DNA from: Blastococcus sp. VKM Ac-2987
Lineage (GTDB): Bacteria > Actinomycetota > Actinomycetes > Mycobacteriales > Geodermatophilaceae
DNA length: 64,000 bases
Assembly (NCBI RefSeq): GCF_026967805.1
Contig: NZ_JAPVBG010000003.1
Location: forward strand, 992,001 to 1,056,000
Direction: 5' to 3'
The notes beneath the pieces were generated by a model. It made no database searches, was not told the origin of the DNA, and saw nothing but the letters and a program-made list of their open reading frames with translations. Below, piece by piece: positions 8,260 through 17,337 of this stretch (positions within the stretch are counted from its first letter, which is position 1; every line of letters begins with the position of its first letter). The position numbers were made by a program, and so were the translations under genes.

Positions 8260-10992
8260 ATGGGCCCTCTGCTCACCACGAAGCTGCATGTCCCCCGGCG
8301 GCGGCGCGGGGTGGTGGCGCGTTCCCGGCTGGGCGAGCTCCTGGGCCGCGGGGACGAGGCGGCTCTGACGCTGGTCTCGGCGCCCGCCGGGTTCGGGAAG
8401 ACCACGCTGCTGACGGAGTGGCTGGCCGGTGCCGAGGAGCGGTCGATCGCCTGGCTGTCGCTCGACGAGCGGGACGACGACCCGGTCGTCTTCTGGGCCT
8501 ACCTCATCTCCGCGTTGCAGACCGCGGTCGCCGGTGTGGGCTCCAGCGCGCTGGCGGTCCTGCGCGAGCCGCATGCGTCGATGGACGAGGTGCTCGCCAG
8601 CCTGATCAATGACCTCGACGCCGTGCCGGACGACGTGGTGCTGGTCCTGGACGACTACCACGTCATCACGGCCCGGGACGTGCACGAGCGGATGGCCCTC
8701 CTGCTCGAGCGGCTGCCCCCGCACGTCCACCTGGTGATCGCCACCCGCGCCGACCCTCCGCTGCCCCTGGCCCGGCTGCGGGCGCGCGGCGAGCTGGTCG
8801 AGGTGCGTGCCGCCGACCTGCGGTTCACCACCGCGGAGACGGCCAGGTACCTCACCGAGTCGATGGGGCTGGCGCTGAACGCAGAGCACGTCGCGGCGCT
8901 CGATGCCCGCACCGAGGGGTGGATCGCCGCGCTGCAGCTGGCGGCGTTGTCGATGCGAGGCCGCGATGACGTCGCCGGCTTCATCACCGGGTTCGCAGGG
9001 GACGACCGGTACGTCGTCGACTACCTGGTCGAAGAGGTCCTGCAGCGCCAGCCCGACGACGTCCGGGACTTCCTGCTGCAGACGTCCATCCTGAGCCGGC
9101 TCAGCGGCCCGTTGTGTGACGGGGTGGTCGGCGGGGACGGCGGCACGACGATGCTGGAGCGCCTGGACCGGGCGAACCTGTTCCTGGTGCCGCTCGACGA
9201 CCGCCGCCACTGGTACCGCTACCACCACCTCTTCGCTGACGTGCTGCAGGCGCGGCTGCTGGCCGAACGGCCGGAGTCCATCCCTGAACTGCACCGGCGC
9301 GCCGGCGACTGGTTCGCCGAGAACGGTGAGCCCGCCGAGGCGGTCCGGCACGCGCTGACCGGCGGTGATCCCGAGCGGGCCGCCGATCTCGTTGAGCTGG
9401 CCATGCCGGCGGCCCGGCAGAATCGCCAGGAGACGACGCTCCGCCACTGGTTCAGCCAGCTCCCCGAGCACGTGCTCCGGGGACGACCGGTCCTCCGGGC
9501 GGGATACGCCGGCGCGATCCTGGTCCACGGCGAACTCGACGGCGTGGAAGAGCACCTCCGGGAGGCCGAACGCTGGCTGGACGAGATCGGAGTCCGGGCC
9601 ACGGGCGGGGCCGGTGCCGAGGACGCCGTCGTCCGCGCGGTCCGGAGCCAGGTAGCCGTGTACCGCGCCGCCCAGGCCCGTCTGACCGGCGACCTGCAGG
9701 CCACGACGAGGCACGCCCGGCGCGTCCTCGAACTCGCGGGGGACGACGAGCACCTGGTACGCGGCTCGGCGGCAGGGCTGCTCGGGCTGGCGTACTGGAC
9801 CGCCGGCGACCTCGATGACGCGCATCGCTGGTGGACCGAGTCCTCCGCGCAGCTGCGCCGGGCGGGGCACCACTCGGACACCCTCGGCGTCTCGATCGCC
9901 CTGGCCGACATCGCCCTGGCTCGCGGTCGGCTCCGGGAGGCCGAGACCGTCCACCGGTCCGGGCTGACGGCCGCGTTCCGGCACGGCGGGTCCGTCCTGC
10001 GCGGAGCGGCGGACATGTACGTGGGGCTGAGCGAGGTCGCGCTCGAGCGCAATGAGCTGGCTGCGGCGCGGGAGCACCTGGCCGCGAGCGCCGCACTGGG
10101 CGACGGCGCCGGCCTACCGCAGAACCGGCACCGCAGCCGGCTGGCGACGGCGAGGCTGCGGGCGGCGGGAGGAGACCTCGACGGCGCCGTCGACCTGCTG
10201 GACGAGGCCGAGCATGTGTACGTCGGCGACATGTTCCCCGACGTGCGCCCGATCGCCGCGGTGCGCGCGCGGATGTGCCTTGCCCGGGGCCGAGTCGACG
10301 AGGCGTTCGACTGGGCCGGCAAGCGGGCACTGTCACCTGAAGATCCGCTGTCCTACTTGCACGAGTTCGAGCACGCCACCCTCGCCCGGATCCTGCTGGC
10401 ACAGCACGAGCTCTCGGGTGACCCCACCTGCCTCACCCGGGCGACCGAGCTCCTGGAACGGCTGCGACACGTTGCGCAGGAGGGAATGCGGACCGGCAGC
10501 GTGGTCCAGCTGTCCGTGCCGCTGGCGCTCGCGCATCGGGCCGGCGGCGACGTTCCCCGGGCGCTGGCCACGCTGGAACGGGCGCTGACCCTCGCGGAGC
10601 CGGAAGGCTACGTGCGGGTCTTCCTCGACGAAGGGCAGGCGATGACCTCGCTGCTGGAGGTCCTCGCGACGCGAGAGGGCACGCGGCCCTACCTCCGCAG
10701 GCTCCTCGCCGCCGGTCCGGGCCCGGTCACCGCGGCTGCCGGCCGGCAGGCCTTGGTCGAACCGCTCAGCGCCCGTGAGCTCGACGTCCTACGGCTGCTG
10801 GACACCGACCTGGACGGCCCGGACATCGCCCGCCGGCTGTTCGTGTCGGTGAACACCGTCCGCACCCACACCAAGAACCTCTACGCCAAGCTCGGCGTGA
10901 ACAACCGTCGGGCGGCGGTCCGCCGTGGCCGGGACCTCGGCCTGCTGACCGCGGCCGGCGGCCGCGCCGTCTCCACCGCCGTCGTCCCGTAG
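8260..10992 (+). CDS. MalT/LAL-type LuxR transcriptional regulator (STAND ATPase)
   Basis: A 910-residue regulator. The N-terminal STAND NTPase has Walker A APAGFGKT at residues 41-48 and Walker B VVLVLDDYH near 125-135. A long helical, TPR-like middle section follows. The C-terminal LuxR helix-turn-helix reads LSARELDVLRLLDTDLDGPD then SVNTVRTHTKNLYAKLGVNN. Members of this group need ATP and an inducer bound to the TPR region to activate target promoters. ATG 8260 is chosen because GGGGAGG ends ten bases before it and the protein then begins with the typical LLTTKLHVPR. There is no adjacent operon, so targets are unknown. The nearest genes transcribed the same way are the small protein at 11190 and the DUF4386 run. 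Confidence 0.92.
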   Translation: MGPLLTTKLHVPRRRRGVVARSRLGELLGRGDEAALTLVSAPAGFGKTTLLTEWLAGAEERSIAWLSLDERDDDPVVFWAYLISALQTAVAGVGSSALAVLREPHASMDEVLASLINDLDAVPDDVVLVLDDYHVITARDVHERMALLLERLPPHVHLVIATRADPPLPLARLRARGELVEVRAADLRFTTAETARYLTESMGLALNAEHVAALDARTEGWIAALQLAALSMRGRDDVAGFITGFAGDDRYVVDYLVEEVLQRQPDDVRDFLLQTSILSRLSGPLCDGVVGGDGGTTMLERLDRANLFLVPLDDRRHWYRYHHLFADVLQARLLAERPESIPELHRRAGDWFAENGEPAEAVRHALTGGDPERAADLVELAMPAARQNRQETTLRHWFSQLPEHVLRGRPVLRAGYAGAILVHGELDGVEEHLREAERWLDEIGVRATGGAGAEDAVVRAVRSQVAVYRAAQARLTGDLQATTRHARRVLELAGDDEHLVRGSAAGLLGLAYWTAGDLDDAHRWWTESSAQLRRAGHHSDTLGVSIALADIALARGRLREAETVHRSGLTAAFRHGGSVLRGAADMYVGLSEVALERNELAAAREHLAASAALGDGAGLPQNRHRSRLATARLRAAGGDLDGAVDLLDEAEHVYVGDMFPDVRPIAAVRARMCLARGRVDEAFDWAGKRALSPEDPLSYLHEFEHATLARILLAQHELSGDPTCLTRATELLERLRHVAQEGMRTGSVVQLSVPLALAHRAGGDVPRALATLERALTLAEPEGYVRVFLDEGQAMTSLLEVLATREGTRPYLRRLLAAGPGPVTAAAGRQALVEPLSARELDVLRLLDTDLDGPDIARRLFVSVNTVRTHTKNLYAKLGVNNRRAAVRRGRDLGLLTAAGGRAVSTAVVP

Positions 10993-11189
10993 CGCTCCCG
11001 CGATCGGCCGGCACCTGACGCCACGCAGGAGATCGGCCCGCCCTCTGCAGGCCGCGATTCACCCTCCGGATCACCACACATGGTGATCCGCGCTCACCAA
11101 ACCGGTTCCTACGTTCCGTGCCGTACCGAACAGACGCCGGAACGGCGACCGGGCAACCTCTCCGGTCGGCACCGGCCAGGAGGTCGGCG

Positions 11190-11429
11190 ATGGCAGAGAA
11201 CCGACACATCGGCCTCTCCGACGCGGGTCGCTACGAGATCCGCATCGAGGGCCGCATCAGCCCCCGCTGGGCCCCCTGGTTCGGCGGCATGAGCCTCACC
11301 GCCGCCGACGACGGCACCACGGTCCTGTCCGGCCCGGTCGCCGACCAGGCCGCCCTGCACGGCGTGCTGACGCGCATCCGCGACCTGGGCCTGGCACTGG
11401 TCTCGGTCACCCGCCTCGACGCCGACTGA
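11190..11429 (+). CDS. Small conserved protein of unknown function
   Basis: A 79-residue soluble protein. The ATG at 11190 follows AGGAGG at 11179-11184. The sequence (GRYEIRIEGRISPRWAPWFG, then LSGPVADQAALHGVLTRIRD and a closing LVSVTRLD) suggests a small alpha/beta fold like that of a ligand- or partner-binding domain. I recall similar small proteins beside oxidoreductases and DUF4386 proteins in actinobacteria, but no function is known to me. It lies 50 bases upstream of the DUF4386 gene on the same strand and may be co-transcribed with it. Confidence 0.75.
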   Translation: MAENRHIGLSDAGRYEIRIEGRISPRWAPWFGGMSLTAADDGTTVLSGPVADQAALHGVLTRIRDLGLALVSVTRLDAD

Positions 11430-11479
11430 CCCCATCCCCGCCCGCTCCGCTGCGGCCAGCACCCACTCAGGAGATCGCC

Positions 11480-12229
11480 ATGACGACCACCACCACCCCA
11501 CCCGCACCGAGGACGATCGTTCCGACCGACCCGATGCGGCGCACCTCCCTGGCAGCCGGGGTCCTCTACCTGCTCACGTTCGTGTCCGTGCCCACCCTCG
11601 CCGTGTACCAGGGCGTTCGGGAGGAGTCCGACTTCGTCCTCGGCGCAGGCAGCGACGCCGGCGTGTTGTGGGCGGCGTTGTCGGAGGTCGTCGTCGCCCT
11701 GGCCGGCATCGGCACCGCCGTGGTCCTGTTTCGCGTCGCGAGGCGGCAGAGCGAGACCGCCGCGCTCGGGTTCGTCGCCTCCCGGGTCGTCGAAGGCGCC
11801 CTCATCATCGTCGGCGTCGTCAGCGTGCTCACCCTGGTCACGCTGCGCCAGGACGTAGCCGGCACCGCCGACGCGGACCCGGCGTCCCTGCTCACCGCCG
11901 GCCACGCCCTGTCCGCGACCTACGACTGGACGTTCCTGCTCAGCCAGAGCCTCATGCCGGTCTTCAACGCCCTCTGCCTGGGCACTGTCCTGTACCGCTC
12001 CGGCCTCGTGCCGCGGATCCTCCCGACCATCGGCCTGATCGGCGCTCCGCTGCTGCTGGCCTCGGACCTGGCGATCTTCTTCGACCTGTACGACCGCACC
12101 TCGCCCGCCTCGCTCGTCGGCGCGCTCCCCATCGCGGTGTGGGAGTTCTCCCTCGGCGTCTATCTCGTCGTCAAGGGCTTCAAGCCGGCCGCCGTCGCCG
12201 CCCTGCAGGCCCGGCAGGACCAGCGATGA
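11480..12229 (+). CDS. DUF4386 family membrane protein
   Basis: A 249-residue integral membrane protein with about six hydrophobic segments. Residues 20-45 (SLAAGVLYLLTFVSVPTLAV) form the first, and the typical DUF4386 order of LGFVASRVVEGALIIVGVVS and SLMPVFNALCLGTVLYRSGL followed by VPRILPTIGLIGAPLLLAS is clear. The function of DUF4386 is unknown. The start ATG has AGGAG at 11468. Its stop overlaps the ATG of the next gene (ATGA), so it is translationally coupled to the oxidoreductase and probably to the ABC exporter that follows. Confidence 0.9.
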   Translation: MTTTTTPPAPRTIVPTDPMRRTSLAAGVLYLLTFVSVPTLAVYQGVREESDFVLGAGSDAGVLWAALSEVVVALAGIGTAVVLFRVARRQSETAALGFVASRVVEGALIIVGVVSVLTLVTLRQDVAGTADADPASLLTAGHALSATYDWTFLLSQSLMPVFNALCLGTVLYRSGLVPRILPTIGLIGAPLLLASDLAIFFDLYDRTSPASLVGALPIAVWEFSLGVYLVVKGFKPAAVAALQARQDQR

Positions 12230-13254
12230 GGGCCGCGGTCTACCGCCGCTTCGGCGGACCGGACACCGTCCGGGTCGTCAACGTCCCCCGGCCTGCGGTG
12301 GGTCCCGACGACGTCCTCGTCCGGGTCCACGCCAGCACCGTCAGCGCCGCCGACCACCGCGCCCGCAGCCGCGACGTGCCCCGCGGGCTCTGGCTGCTCG
12401 CCGCGTTCGGCATCGGCGCCTTCCGGCCCAAGCGCCGCGTGCTCGGCATGGACATCGCCGGTGTCGTCGCGGCCGTCGGCCGCGACGTCACCCGCTTCGT
12501 CCCTGGCGACGAGGTGATCGCGATGCCGGGTCCGGCGTTCGGCGGGCACGCCGAGTACGCCCGGCTCCGGCAGGACGACGCCATCGCGCTCAAGCCCCGC
12601 ACCATGACGTTCGAGGACGCCGTGACCCTGGTCTTCGGCGGACTCACCGCTCACGGGTTCCTGCGCCAGGCCGCCCCCGTCCCCGGCGCCTCCGTCCTGG
12701 TCAACGGAGCATCCGGCGCCGTCGGCACCGCCGCGGTGCAACTCGCCGCGCACGCCGGTGCCCAGGTGACCGGCGTGTGCAGCGGCCGCAACCGGCAGCT
12801 GGTCGCGTCGCTCGGCGCCGAGCGCGTGATCGACTACACGACCACCGAGTTCACCACCGACGCGGCCACGTACGACGTGATCGTCGACTGCGTCGGCAAC
12901 GCCCCCTACGAGCGCGTCCGGCACCTGCTCCGACCCGGCGGTGCGCTGCTGCTCGTGATCGCCGATCTGCCGGCGATCCTGCGGGCGCCGATCCGCAGCC
13001 GGCGCACCGGCCACCGGATCACCGTCGATGTCGGGAGGCCCACCGCCGACGACCTCGCGTTCCTCGTGCGCCTGGCCGAGGCCGGGAACTACCGGCCGGT
13101 TCGGGACCGCACGTTCGACCTGGCCGACGTCGCCGAGGCGCACCGCTACGTCGACACCGGCCACAAGCGGGGGAACGTCGTCCTCCGCCTGCCCGGTGGA
13201 CCCGAGCCGACGAACACGTCCATCCAGCACCACTCGCGAGAGGCAGCGTCATGA
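12226..13254 (+). CDS. MDR-family NAD(P)-dependent oxidoreductase (quinone-oxidoreductase-like)
   Basis: A 342-residue medium-chain dehydrogenase/reductase. It has the GroES-like N-terminal half (DDVLVRVHASTVSAADHRAR, then GMDIAGVVAAVG and GDEVIAMPG) and the Rossmann half with VLVNGASGAVGTAAVQLAA. No catalytic zinc ligands (GHE, cysteine cluster) are visible, so it belongs to the zinc-independent NADPH quinone reductase or enoyl reductase group. The closing segment HRYVDTGHKRGNVVLRL is typical. ATG 12226 overlaps the previous stop, and its own stop overlaps the ABC ATPase start at 13251. The substrate is not predictable. Confidence 0.92.
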   Translation: MRAAVYRRFGGPDTVRVVNVPRPAVGPDDVLVRVHASTVSAADHRARSRDVPRGLWLLAAFGIGAFRPKRRVLGMDIAGVVAAVGRDVTRFVPGDEVIAMPGPAFGGHAEYARLRQDDAIALKPRTMTFEDAVTLVFGGLTAHGFLRQAAPVPGASVLVNGASGAVGTAAVQLAAHAGAQVTGVCSGRNRQLVASLGAERVIDYTTTEFTTDAATYDVIVDCVGNAPYERVRHLLRPGGALLLVIADLPAILRAPIRSRRTGHRITVDVGRPTADDLAFLVRLAEAGNYRPVRDRTFDLADVAEAHRYVDTGHKRGNVVLRLPGGPEPTNTSIQHHSREAAS

Positions 13255-14189
13255 TCGAGGCACACGGGCTCACCAAGCGCTATGGCGACAAGACCGCCGT
13301 CGATGACATCACCTTCACCATCGCCCCGGGCTCGGGCACCGGATTCCTCGGCCCCAACGGCGCCGGCAAGTCCACCACCATGCGGATGATCATGGGCCTC
13401 GACCGGCCGACGTCAGGCACCGTCACCGTCAACGGCAAGCCCTACGCCCAGCACCGTGCTCCACTGTCGGAGGTCGGGGCCCTGCTCGACGCCAAGGCGG
13501 TGCACACCGGCCGCAGCGCCCGGTCCCACCTGCGGACTATGGCCGCCACGCACAACGTGCCCGCCTCGCGGGTCGACGAGGTCATCGAGATGACCGGCCT
13601 GGCCACGGTCGCCGGCAAGCGGGTCGGTGGCTTCTCCCTGGGCATGGGCCAGCGCCTGGGCATCGCCTCGGCGATGCTGGGCGACCCGCGGACGCTGATC
13701 CTCGACGAGCCGGTCAACGGCCTCGATCCCGAGGGCGTGCAGTGGGTGCGCCGGCTCGTCCGCTCCCTGGCCGACGAGGGACGGACGGTGTTCCTGTCCT
13801 CGCACCTGATGAGCGAGATGGCGCAGACCGCCGACCAGCTGCTGGTCATCGGCCGCGGCCGGATCATCGCCGCCGGCCGGGTGCAGGAGGTCATCGACTC
13901 GGTGTCCGGTGCGGCCGTCCGGGTCCGCACCCCGCGCGCCGCCGAACTGGCCGAGCTCGTCCGCGGCGACGACGTCGTCGTCACCTCTCCCGAGCCCGGA
14001 ACGCTCGAGGTGCGCGGCATCGACGCTGCGCGCGTCGGCGACATCGCGTGCGGCTCCGGCATCGCGCTGCACGAGCTCAGCCCTCGCAGTGCCAGCCTCG
14101 AAGAGGCGTACATGAGCCTGACCCAGGACGCGGTCGAGTACCGGTCCACCACCACCTCTCCTGCCGCCCCGAAGGGTGCGAACCGATGA
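13251..14189 (+). CDS. ABC-2 exporter ATP-binding subunit
   Basis: A 312-residue DrrA-like ATPase. Visible motifs are Walker A FLGPNGAGKST (about residues 33-43), the signature SLGMGQRLGIASAML (usual LSGGQ replaced by SLGMGQ, common in this subgroup) and Walker B LILDEPVNGLDPEG, then the switch histidine in LSSHLMSEM. A C-terminal extension of about 80 residues is typical of drug or lantibiotic-type exporters. It overlaps the oxidoreductase stop and the permease start by ATGA and is the energy partner of the 14186 permease. The broken ATPase gene at 49110 begins with a similar N-terminus. Confidence 0.94.
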   Translation: MIEAHGLTKRYGDKTAVDDITFTIAPGSGTGFLGPNGAGKSTTMRMIMGLDRPTSGTVTVNGKPYAQHRAPLSEVGALLDAKAVHTGRSARSHLRTMAATHNVPASRVDEVIEMTGLATVAGKRVGGFSLGMGQRLGIASAMLGDPRTLILDEPVNGLDPEGVQWVRRLVRSLADEGRTVFLSSHLMSEMAQTADQLLVIGRGRIIAAGRVQEVIDSVSGAAVRVRTPRAAELAELVRGDDVVVTSPEPGTLEVRGIDAARVGDIACGSGIALHELSPRSASLEEAYMSLTQDAVEYRSTTTSPAAPKGANR

Positions 14190-15046
14190 CCACGACCGTC
14201 GCCGTCGCCACAGCCGTTCCCGCGCACGAGGCCCGGCCGGCCGTCCTGGCCCGCCCCACCTTCCTCGGCATCCTGCGTGGCGAGTGGATCAAGCTCCTCT
14301 CGCTCCGGTCGACGTGGTGGACCCTCGCCGCCACCGTGCTCCTCATGACGGGGGTGTCCCTTGCGGTGGCCGCCTCGCTCGACACCGTGGCCGCCGATCC
14401 GGCGACAGGGCCCGGGCTCGCGGCGCTGACCGGCGCCGAGGTGGTCTCCGGCGGCTTCCAGCTCGGCATGCTCACCATCGCCGTCCTGGGAGCGCTGCTG
14501 ATGACCGGGGAGTTCTCCACCGGGATGATCCGCTCGACGTTGGCCGCGGTGCCCACCCGGACGCCGGTGCTGGCCGCGAAGGCCATCGCGGTGGCCGCGG
14601 TGACCGCCGCCGTCGTGGCGCTCGGCACCGCCGTGTCCTACACCGTGACGATGCCGCTCCTGGCTCCGCACGGCATGGTCCCCGCGCTCGACGAGCTCCG
14701 GACCTGGCAGGTGTTCGGCGGAACCCTCTACTTCCTCGTCGCTGCGGCGCTGTTCTCCCTCGGCGTGGGAACGCTCCTGCGCTCGAGCGCCGGCGCCATC
14801 ACCGTGGCGCTGACGGTGCTCCTCCTGCTGCCGTCCTTCCTGGTGTTCGTGACCCTGGACTGGGTCGAGACGGCGGTCGAGTACCTCCCGCTCCCGGCAT
14901 CGGGGGCCTTCCTCGGCGGCGGCGAGGACTCCCTGTCTGCCGTCGGCGACGGGCTCACCCCCGCGACGGGCCTCCTGGTCGTGGCCGCCTACGCGGTCGT
15001 CCCGCTCGTCGCCGGCGCGGCGGCGCTGCGCCGACGCGACGCCTGA
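14186..15046 (+). CDS. ABC-2 exporter permease subunit
   Basis: A 286-residue permease with six hydrophobic segments. The N-terminal GEWIKLLSLRSTWWTLAATV stretch is the hallmark cytoplasmic helix before TM1 of this ABC-2 subfamily. TM regions follow around residues 95-115, 135-165 and 185-275. It overlaps the ATPase stop by ATGA. With 13251-14189 it forms a complete exporter, last in the run that starts at the DUF4386 gene. Its 3' end overlaps the end of the convergent gene at 14989-15729 by 58 bases. The substrate is unknown. Confidence 0.92.
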   Translation: MTTTVAVATAVPAHEARPAVLARPTFLGILRGEWIKLLSLRSTWWTLAATVLLMTGVSLAVAASLDTVAADPATGPGLAALTGAEVVSGGFQLGMLTIAVLGALLMTGEFSTGMIRSTLAAVPTRTPVLAAKAIAVAAVTAAVVALGTAVSYTVTMPLLAPHGMVPALDELRTWQVFGGTLYFLVAAALFSLGVGTLLRSSAGAITVALTVLLLLPSFLVFVTLDWVETAVEYLPLPASGAFLGGGEDSLSAVGDGLTPATGLLVVAAYAVVPLVAGAAALRRRDA

Positions 15047-15729
15047 CCGCCGGGGCCGTCCGCCGACGGCGACGGCGACTCCGTCCGGCACCGGGATTGC
15101 CGCCACGCGGCGATCCCGGTGCCGCCCACGACGAGTAGGAGCAGCGGCAGGCCGATGTAGAGCGTCGCCGTCAGGAGTGGCGAGGCAACGACGAAGGAGG
15201 TCGCGCCGGCCAGGAGCAGCGGCGCCAGCGCCCGAGCCGCCACGACGAGCCAGCGCGGGCACAGCCGGACCCGATGCGCCCCGATGGTTGCGGCAACTGC
15301 GAAGACGGCCAGCGCGAGCAGCTTCACGCCGTCCACCCGGTCGATCGCCTCCCGCAGGGCCGAGGTCCGTTCGGGGTCGCCGCCGTCGAGCCCCGCGAGG
15401 AGGACGACGAACAGCGCAACCTGCACCCAGGACAGCACGGCCGCCGCCACACCGGCGACGAGGACGGGACCGCGACCGCCGAGCCGAGGAGCGGCCAGGC
15501 GGACCAGGCTGACGGCCAGCACCGCCAGGGCGGCACCGGCCGTACCGTGGACGAGCAGCGACTGGACGAGCGCGCCGAGCCGGTGGTCCGCGAGCTGTTC
15601 CTGCATCTCGACCGGCGAGATACCGGCGGGCACAGCGGGGGCTGCGGCGAGTCCGACGATCCAGGCCAGGACGTAGGTGACCGACGCGGCTGCCGCCCAG
15701 CGCGCGGACGCGGCGGCGGAGGACCTCAC
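14989..15729 (-). CDS. Integral membrane protein of unknown function
   Basis: A 246-residue protein with six predicted membrane segments, among them TYVLAWIVGLAAAPAVPAGI, LLVHGTAGAALAVLAVSLVR and a C-terminal TLYIGLPLLLLVVGGTGIAA. Between TM1 and TM2 lies a soluble loop, SPVEMQEQLADHRLGALVQS. The GTG at 15729 overlaps the stop of the YrdB gene (GTGA), which fixes the start and implies coupling. The much longer open frame upstream is a shadow of the kinase gene. I do not recognise a named family. It sits in a divergent pair of operons with the kinase at 16228. Confidence 0.75.
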   Translation of the reverse strand: MRSSAAASARWAAAASVTYVLAWIVGLAAAPAVPAGISPVEMQEQLADHRLGALVQSLLVHGTAGAALAVLAVSLVRLAAPRLGGRGPVLVAGVAAAVLSWVQVALFVVLLAGLDGGDPERTSALREAIDRVDGVKLLALAVFAVAATIGAHRVRLCPRWLVVAARALAPLLLAGATSFVVASPLLTATLYIGLPLLLLVVGGTGIAAWRQSRCRTESPSPSADGPGGQASRRRSAAAPATSGTTA

Positions 15730-16070
15730 TGGTCCCACCACGCCATCAGCGCCGCGTTCGTCACTGCGGCGGCGCCGAAGGCCCCGGCCAGCTGCGGCCT
15801 GCCCACGGCGACGAGGGCGGCGACGGCTCCAGCGAGGACGGCCAGCTGGACGGCCAGTTGCGCCGGCGCCGGGAGCTGCACGGCGGCCCGGGGCGAGGCG
15901 AACAGGCCCCACGCGACGGCCGCGACCACGGGCGCGCCGAGCCCGGCCAGCACCCGGACGCCGGGCGAGGTGGAGACCTGGAAGCCCCAGTAGGCCAGCG
16001 CTCCCAGTGCGCTGAGCTCGAGGGCGAAGCGGGCGGCCAGGTTGGCGCCCTGGAGTGCGCTGAGGACCAT
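15726..16070 (-). CDS. YrdB (DUF2568) family membrane protein
   Basis: A 114-residue protein with four membrane segments. The opening ANLAARFALELSALGALAYW and the following GFQVSTSPGVRVLAGLGAPV match the YrdB/DUF2568 pattern of a short N-terminal helix followed by a Trp/Gly-rich turn. The ATG at 16070 is preceded by GAAGGAG. It is the first gene of a two-gene operon with the 14989-15729 membrane protein and is divergent from the histidine kinase, with 157 bases between the starts. The function is unknown. Confidence 0.85.
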   Translation of the reverse strand: MVLSALQGANLAARFALELSALGALAYWGFQVSTSPGVRVLAGLGAPVVAAVAWGLFASPRAAVQLPAPAQLAVQLAVLAGAVAALVAVGRPQLAGAFGAAAVTNAALMAWWDQ

Positions 16071-16227
16071 CTCGGCTCCTTCTCCGAACGGGATGGGAGA
16101 AGCGTGGCCTCGCAGCCGGTCCACGTCGTCGGCGTCCGGGTGGATCCTCCGATCTCCACCCGACAGGCCGGACGTCTCCACCCAGGGATGGATTCCGCCG
16201 ATCCGCGGAAGCTGGCACTGTCGCTGC

Positions 16228-17337
16228 GTGCAGGTCCGTCCTCGGTTGTTCACGGCGGTGGGGTTCGCCGTCGTGGCGCTGGTCGTCGTGGCGAACGCGG
16301 CCGGCGCGGTCGGTTTCGGGTCCAGCGGGCCGGCCGCCCAGGTCACCGTTGCCACCGTTGCCTACGCGTCGGCGGCGGGGGCGCTCCTGCTGTGGGGCAC
16401 CGCGCCGCGATGGGGCGTCGTGGGCCTGCTGGTCACCATGGCGCTGGCCGCCACCGCCGTCCGCAACGCGGATCCCACCGGGCCGGTCGTGGCACTGTTC
16501 CTGATCATGGCGTTCGCGCCGTTGCGCCTGCCGCTGCCGGAGGCGGCGGCCACCGCCGTCGCCTCCGCGTTGGTGTTCAACCTGGAGCAGGCGCGCACCG
16601 CCCAGGACCCTGCCCTGTTCGTCCTGGTCACCGACGGCGGCGCCGCCTTCTTCTTCCTCATGGGCTGGTTGCTGCGCCGGGAGCAGGAGCAGCGCATCGA
16701 GCTGGAGGCCACCCGGGACGCCGAGCGCAGGGCCGCGGCCCTGGGCGAACGAACACGGCTGGCCCGCGAACTGCACGACGTCCTGGCCCACACCCTGTCG
16801 GGGCTGGCCGTCCACCTGGAGAGCGCCCGGCTCCTGGCCCGCTCCGGCCCGACACCGTCCGGCGTCGTCGCGGTCATCGACAGCGCACATGCCCTGGCCC
16901 GGTCCGGGCTCGCGGACGCCCGCCGCGCCGTCGCCACCCTCCGCGGCGACGACCTGCCGGGCCCGGAGCTGGTGCCGCAGCTCGTCGAAGAGCACCGGAG
17001 GGCCGGACGATCCTGCACCCTGACGGTGAGGGGCGACCCGGTGCTGTTGCCGGCCGACGCGCGCCTCGCGATGTACCGGGCCGTGCAGGAGGCGCTGAGC
17101 AACGTCCGCAAGCACGCGCCCGATGCCGCCACCGAGGTCGTCGTGCGCTGGGAGCGGGAGGAGGCAGTGGTCATCGTGGAGGACCACGGGGCGGCCGGCC
17201 GGGTCTCACCGCCCGATCCGGTCGGCTACGGCCTGACCGGCCTGGCCGAGCGGGCACACCTCCTGGGGGGACGGTTCGCGGCCGTTCCCACTCCGGACGG
17301 GTTCAGGGTCGAGCTCGCCGTCCCGGTGGCGCGGTGA
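16228..17337 (+). CDS. NarL-type sensor histidine kinase
   Basis: A 369-residue kinase. Four or five N-terminal membrane helices (about residues 8-130) have only short loops, so it probably senses within the membrane. The HisKA_3 dimerisation domain has the phospho-acceptor histidine in RLARELHDVLAHTLSGLAVH. The HATPase domain follows, with EALSNVRKHAP (N box) and GYGLTGLAERAHLLGG (G box). GTG 16228 is chosen as it directly precedes the first helix. No Shine-Dalgarno sequence is seen, so the transcript may be leaderless. Its stop overlaps the regulator start (GTGA), making a classic coupled two-component pair. Confidence 0.92.
   Translation: MQVRPRLFTAVGFAVVALVVVANAAGAVGFGSSGPAAQVTVATVAYASAAGALLLWGTAPRWGVVGLLVTMALAATAVRNADPTGPVVALFLIMAFAPLRLPLPEAAATAVASALVFNLEQARTAQDPALFVLVTDGGAAFFFLMGWLLRREQEQRIELEATRDAERRAAALGERTRLARELHDVLAHTLSGLAVHLESARLLARSGPTPSGVVAVIDSAHALARSGLADARRAVATLRGDDLPGPELVPQLVEEHRRAGRSCTLTVRGDPVLLPADARLAMYRAVQEALSNVRKHAPDAATEVVVRWEREEAVVIVEDHGAAGRVSPPDPVGYGLTGLAERAHLLGGRFAAVPTPDGFRVELAVPVAR

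Noticed and set aside
15858..17333. Forward extension of the response regulator frame upstream of 17334
   Set aside because: The upstream part lies antisense to the YrdB gene or out of frame within the kinase gene and shows no domain; the GTGA overlap fixes the regulator start.
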